From: Pectinophora gossypiella
Lineage: Eukaryota; Arthropoda; Insecta; Lepidoptera; Gelechiidae
Direction: 5' to 3'
Length of the DNA stretch: 64,000 bases
Assembly (NCBI RefSeq): GCF_024362695.1
Contig: NW_026063247.1
Location: forward strand, 558,001-622,000
Shown: piece after piece, positions 23,998 through 35,397 of the stretch
How the letters are laid out: every line of letters starts with the position of its first letter
Position numbering within the stretch: the stretch's first letter is position 1
Made by a program: the position numbers and the translations under genes
The notes under the pieces: generated by a model
The model's database searches: none
The model's input: the letters and a program-made list of their open reading frames with translations, nothing else
Told to the model about the DNA's origin: nothing

Positions 23998-24197
23998 ACT
24001 GTGACGATGGTGGTACACCATCCTCTATAACTGCCTTAGATGAGGAGACCCAGCCTGAAAGCATTGATCAGGCCGGACCGAGCGGAATTGCTGCTGTTGG
24101 ACCTGCTGCAGAAGAAGAGGACGACTCAAACAATAACATCCCTGAATCTAGACCATGTAACAACACCCCAGGACTGTCCATGCCTCTTCTAGACTAA
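23998..24197 (+). pseudogene. gypsy A pol acidic C-terminal tail
   Basis: Open frame to a TAA at 24195-24197, rich in D, E, S, P and G (DEETQPESIDQAGPSG, AAEEEDDSNNN). No independent start is obvious; it reads best as the tail of pol, reached by splicing or by loss of the 23564-23997 segment. Acidic low-complexity C-termini are known in some lepidopteran gypsy polyproteins. Confidence 0.5.
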
Positions 24198-24232
24198 AAG
24201 ACGATTTGACAATTCGTTGAGGACAACGAAAA

Positions 24233-24246
24233 ATCAGGAGAGGCCG
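24233..24246 (+). other. Polypurine tract of gypsy A
   Basis: Purine-rich CAGGAGAGG lies just upstream of the 3' LTR start, the expected place for the plus-strand primer; a CCG separates it from the LTR. Confidence 0.6.
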
Positions 24247-24391
24247 TATTAGCCAAATCCCCACCTAAACAACAGGTAGCCTAACCGATCTTATAAAAGT
24301 CGGAGCATACTACCAAACAGGCTCACTTATTGCCTGGTCGTCGTCGCGTGCGGAGCTCGGTTGGTTTACCTGTTGTTTCGTAAGTCTATTT

Positions 24392-24850
24392 TTCTACTCC
24401 TCTACTTTAATCTGGCATTTAAATAACCAAAAAGTCTAATATAAGTACATACATAATTAAACTCTTTGAAAAAGTGTACGCTCTATGGCCTATAAAAGCA
24501 TTGTTTACAAAGTGTAACTGTACTATAATGTCGCCAAAAAAGCATTGTTGTTGTTTTTTTTTTTTTGACCTGGAAACTGGCACCTTTACTTTGTTTGGTG
24601 CCATAGATATACTATAAAAAAAAAGTATACATTTGCCGCCATTTTCCCGCGCGTTGGAAAATAAATTGGAAAATTTTTGTTTCATTTAAAATTACGTCGT
24701 CGTAGAAAAAGTATTGTATGCAACGTTGTATAACTAGGTCAAAAAATGCTCGTGGCGTCTCTTATTGCGATGTTCGCCAAGGCTCACATCGCAACTCACG
24801 CCACTCGCATTTTTTGACCCTTCTTATACAACTGTTGCATAAAATACTAT
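24392..24850 (+). mobile_element. Hairpin MITE, copy 1
   Basis: Begins TTCTACTCCTCTAC and ends ATAAAATACTA. The last ~138 bp (24711-24848) form a long imperfect palindrome: GGTCAAAAAATGC pairs with GCATTTTTTGACC, GTGGCGT with ACGCCAC, and GCGATGT with ACATCGC. No coding capacity. The short T-run at the insertion point hides the exact TSD. Confidence 0.82.
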
Positions 24851-24960
24851 TATGTTTTGTTCGTTTCATATTTTTGTTATTCTAAATTTGTTAACTTCGT
24901 GAGTGTAATTTATTTTTGTGCAAGTGAACTGTCTCTGAATACCGTCCTTTTATTTTTTTT

Positions 24961-25420
24961 TTCTACTCCTCTACTTTAATCTGGCATTTAAATAACCAAA
25001 AAGTCTAATATAAGTACATACATAATTAAACTCTTTGAAAAAGTGTACGCTCTATGGCCTATAAAAGCATTGTTTACAAAGTGTAACTGTACTATAATGT
25101 CGCCAAAAAAGCATTGTTGTTGTTTTTTTTTTTTTTGACCTGGAAACTGGCACCTTTACTTTGTTTGGTGCCATAGATATACTATAAAAAAAAAGTATAC
25201 ATTTGCCGCCATTTACCCGCGCGTTGGAAAATAAATTGGAAAATTTTGGTTTCATTTAAAATTACGTCGTCGTAGAAAAAGTATTGTATGCAACGTTGTA
25301 TAACTAGGTCAAAAAATGCTCGTGGCGTCTCTTATTGCGATGTTCGCCAAGGCTCACATCGCAACTCACGCCACTCGCATTTTTTGACCCTTCTTATACA
25401 ACTGTTGCATAAAATACTAT
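24961..25420 (+). mobile_element. Hairpin MITE, copy 2
   Basis: Nearly identical to copy 1 and in the same orientation, inserted 110 bp further into the same LTR at a T-run. The same foldback lies at about 25281-25418. Absent from the 5' LTR, so it arrived after integration. Confidence 0.82.
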
Positions 25421-25511
25421 AGTGTTAAGTATTACAAATAAAAATCTTTGTTCCGGTTATTTTGATAAGTTTGTTTTTTTTTTTAATAAAATTCCACTTC
25501 TGACGCTAAAA

Positions 25512-26845
25512 ATATATAGCTGCAAACCCACTGACTGACTGACTCACTGACTCACTGACAGGGTTGTTCTCCCAGAAGGAGCGTCGGGGGGTGAAAATGA
25601 TGTATGGGGGGTGTGATCGGGACCTCCCGGTGAGTATGGAAAAACTTCCAGATCATGGAAAACTGCTCCGCATCAGGGAGACACCCTACAGTCTGGCGCA
25701 ACTATTATACCTGGATCAATTTTTTTTTCTCAAAACCTATTTAAATCTTGGTCAAATTGTATTGTCGGTGAAAAAAAGACAAAATGGCGGAAAAACAAGA
25801 TGGCCGCCATACAAAATTTCGTTTTTCCAGAAAATGTCTCGGAGGTAAAAATGATGTATGAGAGGTGTGATCGAAACGTCAAGCTGAGTATGGAAAAACT
25901 GTTCGATCTTTAAAATCTGCTCCGCATCAGGGAGACATCCTACGGCCTGGCTATACTATCGAAGTTGGAACTTTTTTGTTTTTACGAAACCTATTTAAAT
26001 CTTGGTCAAATCCAATCGCCAGTGATAAAAAATCAAAATGGCGGAAAAACAAGATGGCCGCCATACAAAATTTTGTTTTTCCAGAAAATGCCTCGGGGGT
26101 AAAAATTATGTGTGAAGGATTTGATCGGATCGTCATGTTGAGTATTTAAATCCTGCTAGATCTTTGAAAACTGCTCCGCATCAGGGAGACACCCTACAGT
26201 CTGGCAAAACTATTGCACCTGGAACGATTCTTTTTTCACGAAACCTATTTAATTCTTGGTCAAATTTAATCACCGGTGAAAAAAATAAAAATGGCGGAAA
26301 AACAAGATGGCCGCCATACAAAATTTTCGTTTTTCTCGAAAATGCCTCGGGGTGAATATGATGTAAGAGGGATGACATCAAAATGTCATATTGAGTATGG
26401 AAATACTTCCCGACCTTCAAAAACTGCTCCGCATCAGATAGACACCCTACGGCCTGGCGAAACTATCGCACCTGGAACTTTTTTGTTTTCACGAAACCTA
26501 TTTAAATCTTGGTCAAATTTTATCGCCCGTGAAAAAAAAAACAAAATGGCCGAAAAACAAGATGGCCGCCATATCAATTTTTGTTTTTCCAGAAAATGTC
26601 TCGGGTGTAAAAATTATGTATAGGGGTGTGATCGGAAAGTCATCTTGGAAAACTGCTCCGCATCAGGGAGACGCCCTACGGCCTGGCAAAACTATAGCAC
26701 CTAGAACTTTTTGGATTTCACGTGACCTATTCGAGTCTTGGTCAAATTCAATCGCCGGCAAAAAACAAGATGGCCGCCATACAAAGCTTCGAACTTATAC
26801 AGGACACGCGAGCAGCTTGCTGCGAGCGAACCACGCGAAATCTAG
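25512..26845 (+). repeat. Composite unit 13, main part
   Basis: Satellite resumes with the TATATAGCTGCAAACCC spacer, then microsatellite and head at about 25560, five monomers, the tail hairpin and CTAG at 26842-26845. Beyond CTAG the satellite ends and the sequence is unrelated (TTTATTTATTTAAATAG). Confidence 0.88.
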
Positions 26846-28132
26846 TTTATTTATTTAAATAGAATGCCCGATGACACCGACACCCTCGGTGACTCGGGCA
26901 CAAGAAAGGCTTCAAGCCTTTCAAAGCCCATCAATGTTGTCAACATATTTAATATACTGGGTGTTAGTGACATCGTAACGAATACTGAGAGGGATGATTC
27001 AGACCATGATTCTGAGTTAATATCTAGTGGAATTTTCCGTCGCAAAATTCATGAAATTTTGAGTTTTGTTTTTAATTATTTTCAATTCCATATTGTGCTT
27101 TTAGCTGTATAGAACCCAAATTTCAATAAAAAAAACAATAATGACAAATTATCGAAAATTTTCGATGTAATGGAGACAACAGCTGCTCGAACGGGTCAAC
27201 GGCCACACGCACCGCGCGCCGTGCGCCCCGCTCCGCACGCCCCGCTCCGCGCCGCACGCTACAAAGTAGGCACTACGAACCGATCCTATTTCTTTCTCTG
27301 TCTATCGTAAATTATAAATTTATTTTATTCTTATTCTTAAATGGACGGATAATCAACAGGCATAAAATTTATGGAATACACGTTAATTTTAAGCAGAAAT
27401 CTAAAACAACCGACAGAATTAAGTTGACAGCACACGTCAAACGGTTTGCATACCAGCGAGATACCTTTTTGATTCGACCGGGTTATTCATTCATTTACTC
27501 ATAGGAACCGGGGCCATTATCTACCTAAAACAGTTGAAACAGTAAATAATTGTATTCTTTGTTGTCATTAGAATAACTAACAACCAACTAACACAACCAC
27601 CACAGATTAGATAATTAGTTACCTACTATGTCAACCATCCACCAACTTAGTATGTAAGTAAGTACCTACGCAAAACCTCGCTACACAAAAATCGAGCGAG
27701 ATCGCGTCTAGAATTGGGCGGACACTCCGCCAGAGTGTTGCCTATCGATATTCTATAGATACCTAGTTAAAAAAAACCAATAGTAGGTACCTATCGATAG
27801 ATCTTTTAGATCAATACCCATTATTGTTACAAAGCAAGACCTATCGGTACTATCGCTAGTATCGATCTAAATGTACTATCACCACTTTCGATAGTTTAGA
27901 CAATTTTCAAGTTCAACAATTGATAATCTACCTATCGATAGTTCGGCAACTCCGCCGCGTAGGCAATGTCGGCATGTTCAAAGAAAAAAATTGTCCGAGA
28001 GGAGTGATCTTATTTTTCTTGTTACATGTTGGTACCGAGGTACTAAGTACATACTAAGTTATTCGTGTTTTAAATCTCATTGTTAAATCATCAGTAAAGA
28101 ACTAATTAAACCTATCCTGTTCTGTGTACAAT
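26846..28132. other. AT-rich flank with dispersed-repeat pieces and TATCGATA cluster
   Basis: No convincing gene. 27030-27300 resembles 57370-57645: both contain GTCGCAAAATTCAT and later AAAGTAGGCA...ACGAAC...ATTTCTTTCTCTGTC, so this is an unnamed dispersed repeat. 27180-27255 is very CpG-rich. 27740-27940 holds a cluster of TATCGATA motifs. The 82-codon frame at 26864 has no recognisable domain. Confidence 0.6.
27743..27940. promoter_or_regulatory. Cluster of TATCGATA (DRE/BEAF-like) motifs
   Basis: Perfect TATCGATA at 27743-27750, 27792-27799 and 27933-27940, with the variants TATCGAT (27860-27866) and TTCGATAG (27887-27894). In Drosophila TATCGATA is the DREF element and CGATA clusters bind BEAF-32. 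A function here is inference. Confidence 0.4.
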
Positions 28133-28246
28133 ATTCATGTAACGGCTACGTGCTTACATAAGTACCTAGTAGACGGGAGCAACGACTTAACGTACCTTCC
28201 GAAGCACGGATCATTTTACTTTCGGACAATCAGGTGATCAGCATGT
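28133..28246 (-). mobile_element. tRNA-derived SINE, 3' body half (split)
   Basis: Minus strand reads CTGATCACCTGATTGTCCG...GATCCGTGCTTCGGAAGG, the body of a common lepidopteran tRNA-derived SINE. It stops at ATGT (28243-28246), and its missing 5' half lies at 57091-57202 in the same orientation. Confidence 0.85.
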
Positions 28247-29641
28247 TGTAATGTTTTAAAATTTAAGGTAGATGAAGATGAAGAATGGATGTATGAAGAA
28301 ATAAAATGTATGCTATGGGTTTACTCGAATTTATTAATCACTAAGAAAACCAAAGTTACACAAAAATATAAATAGGTATTTGGAACTTTTAAATCCTAAG
28401 GGTACATTCCAGGTATTCAAGGCCACTGGTCATTCGTTAAGCATTATTAAATAATAAGAAAAGTGTTATAAAAACCTCCCTAACTCGTTTGCCCTCGGCA
28501 GCGGGAAGGAAGCCGAGCCGACTAGGAGCAGCTACCAATAAGCTGTAGCAGAACAGCTGTACAAAACACCCGTCATAGAACAGAACAGCCTTCGTAAAAC
28601 AGCCGTCACAAAACACCTTCGCAAAACAGCCATCTCAAAACAGCCACCCCAAAACAGCCATCACAAAACAGACGTCTCAAAACACCTCCTGCGGACAAAA
28701 CGCACAGGGGTAAATTAAACCTCTAGGGGCGGAGGCACAACCTAACTAACTCCCCAAAATCGTATAAAAAGACTCACCTGTCGGAGGTCGAGAAGCCACG
28801 TATGCGGCCAACGTACGATGACGTCGATGCCACGACGCTGGGACAAAATGGCGGAGTAACGTGTCCACGCCACGGACACCAAAACCACACCTATTCGGAA
28901 CAAATCGCACATTAGAATCCTGACCGCAAACACTTAACACTCACAAGTCACGACAGATGACAGAAATGTATAACTTACTTACCAGAATAAAAATTTACGA
29001 AGATTTGGCGGCGCGTGCGACGGAGTTGCGGGCCACCGGTCACACGCTTATAAACCGCCTAAAAGAAAAACAATGACAACATATATCGACACTGATAACT
29101 ACGATTAAAATGCTATAACGCATTATAAGACAAATTCTCACCCGAAATTCACACTAAAAATCGAAGGTGTGGACACACCCGCTCGGCGGAGCGCTGTCTG
29201 GGGAATGCGGCAGCTCGCAGGCGCAGGACTATATAAATCGCCCAATTTAACGCCTACGTCACGGACAAAGCTAGTACGACCTCAATCGTCCGTTAGATGA
29301 CGCCGCCGTCGCACACTCAAAATGCAAGTTATTAACAAGTCCAAGGACAGGAGACAGACCGAAAATTCCCAAATATAATTTTGTATTAAATATTGACACC
29401 AACATTCTTCAGCAGCTACTTGACAAGGGACTCCAAGATATAGCCTTCCGCATAATATCGGCACACGCCATCTTCCGGTTACTGGTGGAAAGTCGTCGAC
29501 TGCGGAGCCCAACGATAGCAAGTCGATGCTCACGGACCTTACATCGAACAAGGCGAGATGGCGCTGTGTTCAATACTACAAAAAAAAGCTATAAAACGGA
29601 TCCCCTGTAACTAATCCGGAGGCTGAAAGAAACGGCACTAC
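28247..29641 (-). repeat. 3' LTR of the LARD-like element
   Basis: 1395 bp, matching the pieces 42376-42584, 43628-44435 and 56707-57090 with few differences. It includes GC-rich segments, runs of the phrase CAAAACAGCC (28560-28690) and ACTATATAAATCG at about 29228. It holds no ORF of note. Confidence 0.9.
28555..28690. repeat. CAAAACAGCC short tandem/dispersed motif in LTR
   Basis: About ten imperfect copies of AAAACA(G/C)C(C/G)(A/G)TC within 130 bp. The same block is present in the other LTR at 43733-43865. Confidence 0.75.
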
Positions 29642-30086
29642 AATACCTCCCCACCCAAAAGGATTTCCGAGTGAAAAAAAATAAATAATTAAAAAATAAA
29701 ACAAACGAGGAAATCCCAGCTGGCCAAAACTCAAACCTCAACAAAAAATATTCAAGTTTAACTTGAAAGAGAAATAATTTTAAAAATTAAAAAAAAACAG
29801 ACACGAATGCCATTCAAGATAAAGTCGAAGAAAAAAAAATAATCCAAAAAATAAAAAAGTAAAACTATAGCAATGAAAATAAATAACGGCAAAAAAAATG
29901 CCATTCAGTACAAACAGCAAAAAGAAAATCCTAGAAATACAAAGATAAACTTAAAAAGAATAGAAAAAAAATAAAGGCAGAAATGCCATTGCCGGTGGAG
30001 GCCACACAACGTAAAAACTTGCCTGAGACGGCGCATGAACCACCCGTGCTCACCATAAGCACAACAACATCTGATAGCATCCAAGA

Positions 30087-30252
30087 AATTCTTCGCATCC
30101 AAAAATACTTCGCATCCAAAAAATACTTCGCATCCAAAAAATACTTCGCATCCAAAAAATACTTCGCATCCAAGAAATACTTCGCATCCAAGAAATACTT
30201 CGCATCCAAGAAATACTTCGCATCCAAGAAATACTTCGCATTCAAGAAATCG
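30087..30252. repeat. 18-bp minisatellite
   Basis: About nine copies of an 18-bp unit, ATACTTCGCATCCAA(A/G)AA. The period is a multiple of three, so an open frame reading repeated KKYFAS on the plus strand appears by construction. Confidence 0.92.
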
Positions 30253-30361
30253 CATCAATAGCGCGCATACGAGCGCCAAAAACATGTCGGTAAGCAAGTC
30301 GCAATGACTCATTACAACAACAATACGTGTCCGTAGCAATAACTACGTCCACCAACGAACA

Positions 30362-30822
30362 CTAACGACTTCAAAAGCCATCAGTCACAACCACCACTCC
30401 CTCAACATCTTAAAATGGTGGGGAAGTGACCTCACCTTACAATCGGCGAGTGCTCGACCCCAACCACCAACAAACACTAATGACTTCAACAGCCATCAGT
30501 CACAACTACCACTCTCTCAACATCTCAAAATGGTGGGGAAGTGACCTCACCTTACAATTGGTGAGTGCTCGACCCCAACCATCAATAAACACTAATGACT
30601 CAACAGCCATCAGTCACAACTACCACTCCCTCAACATCTCAAAATGGTGGAGAAGTGACCTCACCTTACAATTGGCGAGTGCTCGACCCCAACCATCAAT
30701 AAACACTAATGACTCAACAGCCATCAGTCACAACTACCACTCCCTCAACATCTCAAAATGGTGGGGAAGTGACCTCACCTTACTATTGGTGAGTGCTCGA
30801 CCCCAACCATCAACAAACCACA
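30362..30822. repeat. ~114-bp minisatellite
   Basis: Four tandem copies, each with AAAATGGTGG(G/A)GAAGTGACC followed by TGCTCGACCCCAACCA. The spacing is near 114 bp, again divisible by three, which explains the 136-codon open frame. Confidence 0.9.
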
Positions 30823-31565
30823 CGATTAGGTACTAATCCCTACCTAACGCGAAACAAAAAAGTAATAAAAAAAGATATAAAAAAAAAAACGACCCAACTT
30901 GTTGATGGCGGCGCGGCGTGCCGCCGGTGCGGCCGCGCGTCCACCCGCAAGCTGCTCGGATATAAAGATAAAAAGAAGAAAAAAAAAAAAAAATGAAAAA
31001 AAAAAAAAAAAAAATAAGTGGACATGTCGACAGTGGCAGTGTGGGGAACCTAGGGAATGCCCACACGTCCACCGTCCACAATTTAAGGTGGTTCGATACG
31101 GTTAGCTAGGCGCTCAAGCGTCAATAGATGGCGTTGGTGCCTTAATTTGACATAATTATTTATTTTTGGATTTTATACACAATATTGTTTCAAAGTTATA
31201 CGTTTGCCGGTAATAGCGTAATATTTGTCATGATTTAACTAAATTTCAATTGAGTTGCAGTTCACGTAATACTTTTATTTGAATAAATAAAAGTTACCAC
31301 CAAAAGCCGAACATCTCACACACACATTGATAGTTATGTTTGTTTACGAAACCAATTACTAATTTCGCCAGTTTAAACGTCAACGGAATAGTCTAGTTGG
31401 ATGAATAACAGGATTCTATATGAGATGGGTCTGGCTGGATACTAGGGTTCCAACCTCGCTTTATTATTACTTTTTTTTTATTGTAACATTTTTTTCCCAT
31501 TTATCCTGCTTAGTTTTTGCTACAAATTGCTGTTAAAATATTTGATTTTATTTCATATTTTATTA

Positions 31566-33127
31566 TTTTTATATTATATATAGCTACAAACCCACTGACT
31601 CACTCACTGACATAATTGTTCTCCCAGAAGGAGCGTCGGGGGGTCAAAATGATGTATGAGAAAAGTGATCGGAACCTCCCGGTGAGTATGGGAAAAATCC
31701 CAAATCTTGGAAAACTGCTCCGCATCAGGGAGACGCCCTACAGTCTGGCGCAACTATTATACCTGGATCAATTTTTTTTTCACAAAACCTATTTAAATCT
31801 TGGTCAAATTCTATTGTGGGTGAAAAAAAAACAAAATGGCGGAAAAACAAGATGGCCGCCATACAAAATTTTGTTTTTCCAGAAAATGTCTCGTTGGTAA
31901 AAACTGTGTATGGGGTTGTAATCGGAACATCCCGTTGACTATGGAAATTTTTCTCGATCTTGAAAAACTGCTCCGCATCAGGGAGACACCCTACGGCCTG
32001 GCAAAACTATAAAACCTGGAGCAATTTTTCTTTCGCGAAACATATTTAAATCTTGGTCAAATCCAATCCCCGCTGCAAAAAAACCAAAATGGCGGAAAAA
32101 CAAGATGGCCGCCATACAAATTTTTCGTTTTTCCTCAAAATGCCTCTGGGGTAAAAATAATGTATAGGGTTGTAATCGGAACGTCTTGAAGAGTATGGAA
32201 ATATTTCTCGATCTTGAAAACCTGCTCCGCATCAGGGAGACACCCTAAGGCCTGGCAAAACTATAAAACCTGGAGCAATTCTTTTTTCGCACAACATATT
32301 TAAATCTTGGTCAAATTTTATTGTGGGTAAAAAAAAACAAAATGGCGGAAATACAAGATGGCCGCCATACAAAATTTTATTTTTCCAGAAAATGTTTCGG
32401 GGGTGAAAACGATGCACAGAAGTGTAATCGGAATGTCATGTTGAGTATGGAAATACTTCTCGATCTTCAAAAACTGCTCCGCATCAGAGAGACACCCTAC
32501 GGCCTGGCGCAACTATAGCAACTGGAATGATTCTTTTTTCACAAAATCTATTTAAATCTTGGTCAAATCCAATCGCCGGTGAAAAAAAATCAAAATGGCG
32601 GAAAAACAAGATGGCCGCCATACAAATTTTTCAATTTTCCTGAAAATGCCACGGGGGTAAAAATTATGTATAGGGGTGTAATAGAAACGTCATGTCAAGT
32701 ATAAAAATACTTCTCGATCTTGAAAATCTGCTCCGCATCAGGGAGACATCCTACGGCCTGACAAAACTATCACACTTGGAACTTTTCTGTTTTCACGAAA
32801 CCTATTTAAATCTTGGTCAAATTTTATCGCCGGTGAAAAAAAAAACAAAATGGCCGAAAAACAAGATGGCCGCCATACAAAATTTTCGTTTTTCCCGAAA
32901 ATGCCTCGGGGGTAAAATTTATGTGTGGGGGATTTGATCGGAACGTCATCTTGGAAAACTGCTCCGCATCAGGGGTCACCCTACGGCCTGGCAAAACTAT
33001 AGCTTCTAGAACTTTTTTGATTTCACGAGACCTATTCAAGTCTTGGTCAAATTCTACCGCGGTAAAAAAATGGCGGGAAAACAAGACACGCGAGCAGCTT
33101 GCTGCGAGCGAACCACGCGACATCTAG
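31566..33127 (+). repeat. Composite unit 14
   Basis: Head at about 31612; six monomers; CTAG at 33124-33127. Confidence 0.8.
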
Positions 33128-34456
33128 TTATTATTATAATATATATAGCTGCAAACCCACTGACTGACTGACTGACTCACTGACTCACTGACAGGGTTGT
33201 TCTCCTAGAAGGAGCCTCGGGGGGTGAAAATGATGTATGGGAGATGTGATCCAAATCTTCCGGTGAGTATGGGAAAACTTCCAGATCTTGGAAAACTGCT
33301 CCGCATCAGGGAGAGACCCTACGGCCTGGCGCAACTATCGCACCTAGAACGATTCTTTTTTCACAAAACCTATTTAAATCTTAGTCAAATCCAATCCCCG
33401 GTGAAAAACAACCAAAATGGCGGAAAAACAAGATGGCCGCCATACAAAAATTTGTTTTCTCAGAAAATGTCTCGGAGGTAAAAATGATGTATGGAAGATG
33501 TGATCGAAACGTCAAGCTAAGTATGGAAATACTGCTTGATCTTGAAAAACTGCTCCGCATCAGGGAGACTCCCTATGGCCTGGCTAAACTATCAAACATA
33601 GAACATTTTTTTATCCACTAAACCTACTCAATTCTTAGTCAAATTCAATCGCTGGTGAAAAAAAATCAAAATGGCGGAAAATCAAGATGGCTGCCATACA
33701 AATTTGTAGTTTTTCCTGAAAATGCCTCGGGGGTAAAAATGATGTATAGGAATGTGATCGGAACGTCATGTCAAGTATGAAAATACGTCTGGATTTTCGA
33801 TAGCTGCTCCGCATCAGGGAGACACCCTACGGCCTGGCGAAACTATCGCACCTGGAACTGTTTGGTTTTCATAATACCTATTTAAATCTTGGTCAAATTT
33901 TATCGCCGGTGAAAAAAAAATAAAATGGCGGAAAATCAAGATGGCCGCCATACAAAATTTTCGTTTTTCCCGAAAATGCCTCGGGGGTAAAAATGATGTA
34001 TGAGGAATGTGATCGAAACATCATGTTGAGTGTGGAAATACTTTTCGATCTCCGAAAGCTGCTCCGCATCAGGGAGACACCCTACGGCCTGGCGAAACTA
34101 TCGCACCTGGATTTTTTTTGTTTTCACGAAGCCTATTAAAGTCTTAGTCAAATTTTATCGCCAGTGAAAAAAAAAACAAAATGGCCGAAAAAACAAGATG
34201 GCCGCCGTACAAATTTTTGTTTTTCCAGAAATGTCTCAGAGGTAAAAATGATGTATTGGGGTGTGATCGGAACGTCATCTTGGAAAACTGCTCCGCATCA
34301 GGGGTCACCCTACGGCCTGGCAAAACTATAGCACCTAGAACTTTTTTGATTTCACGAGACCTATTTAAGTCTTGGTCAAATTCTATCGCGGTAAAAAAAT
34401 GGCGGGAAAACAAGACACGCGAGCAGCTTGCTGCGAGCGAACCACGCGAAATCTAG
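33128..34456 (+). repeat. Composite unit 15
   Basis: Head at about 33195 and CTAG at 34453-34456. Its last ~500 bp match the end of unit 8 about 25.5 kb away. Confidence 0.8.
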
Positions 34457-35397
34457 TTATATTATATATAGCTACAAACCCATGTACTGACTCACTGACT
34501 CACTGACTCACTGACAGGGTTGTTCTCCCAGAAGGAGTGTCGGGGGGTAAAAATGGTGTATGGGGGGTGTGATCGGGACCTCCCGGTGAGTATGGGAAAA
34601 CTTCCAGATCTTGGAAAACTGCTCCGCATGAGGGAGAGACCCTACGGCCTGGCGCAACTATCGCACATAGAATGATTCTTTTTTCACGAAATCTATTTAA
34701 ATCTTGGTCAAATTTTATCGTGGGTGAAAAAAAATCAAAATGGCGGAAAAACAAGATGGCCGCCATACAAAAGTTTGTTTTTCCAGAAAATGTTTCGTTG
34801 GTAAAAACTGTGTATGGGGTTGTAATCGGAACGTCTTGGTGAGTTTGGAAATACTTCTCCATCTTCAGAAACTGCTCCGCATCAGGGAGACACCCTACGG
34901 CCTGGCAAACCTATCGCACCTGGAACTTTTTTGTTTTCACGAAATCTATTTAAATCTTGGTCAAATTCAATCTCTTGTAAAAAAAACCAAAATGGCGGTA
35001 AAACAAGATGGCCGCCATACAAAATTTTCGTTTTTCCTGAAAATGCCTCGAGGGTAAAAAATGATGTATAGGGATGTGATCGGATCGTCATCTTGGAAAA
35101 CTGCTCCGCATCAGGGAGACACCCTACGGCCTGGCAAAACTATCGTACCTAGAAAGATTCTTTTTTCACAAAACCTTCTTAAATCTTGGTCAAATTTTAT
35201 TGTCGGTGAAAAAAAATCAAAATGGCGGAAAAACAAGATGGCCGCCATACAAATTTTTCGTTTTTCTGAAAATGCCTCGGGGGTAAAAATGATGTATAGA
35301 CGTGTGATCGGATCGTCATGTTGAGTATTTCAATACTGCTCGATCTTGAAAAACTGCTCCGCATCAGGGAGACACCCTACGGCCTGGCGAAACTATT
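34457..35397 (+). repeat. Composite unit 16, cut at inversion point
   Basis: Head at about 34515. The monomer in progress at 35395 changes to reverse orientation after GGCGAAACTATT. 34740-35057 is repeated in reverse, codon for codon, at 37972-38289. Confidence 0.8.

Larger units (their letters stand above)
17060..25511 (+). mobile_element. Ty3/gypsy LTR retrotransposon A, nested in satellite
   Basis: Long terminal repeats at 17060-18476 and 24247-25511 flank gag-pol on the plus strand, with a 4-bp target duplication ATAT (17056-17059, 25512-25515). LTR ends are TATTAGC...GCTAAAA, not the usual TG...CA. With later insertions removed, each LTR is about 345 bp and the two differ at only a few positions, so the element is fairly young. 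gag-pol carries a nonsense codon, one or two frameshifts and a LINE insertion, so the copy is not autonomous. The domain order gag-PR-RT-RNaseH-IN marks it as Metaviridae; the clade was not resolved. Confidence 0.93.
24247..25511 (+). repeat. 3' LTR of gypsy A (with two MITE insertions)
   Basis: Aligns to the 5' LTR in three pieces (24247-24391, 24851-24960, 25421-25511), separated by two copies of the same ~460-bp element. The right end joins the satellite spacer through the ATAT target duplication. Confidence 0.92.
29642..31086 (-). other. LARD interior, PPT-proximal part: minisatellites, no gene
   Basis: Starts with the purine tract (plus-strand CCTCCCCACCC), then A-rich DNA to about 29990. 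Two minisatellites follow (separate entries), then a CpG-rich segment at 30900-30960, poly(A)-like runs at 30970-31015 and a hairpin-forming GTGTGGGG...CCCACAC stretch at about 31040-31066. No retrotransposon protein domains were seen in any frame. Confidence 0.7.

Noticed and set aside
26864..27112. 82-codon frame starting MPDDTDTLGDSG
   Set aside because: No recognised domain, overlaps a dispersed repeat that is degraded at 57370; left as unassigned.
28247..29641. Two separate solo LTRs at 28247-29641 and 42376-57090
   Set aside because: The first is next to a purine tract, the second next to a primer site, and one ATGT duplication spans both, so they are the two LTRs of one element.
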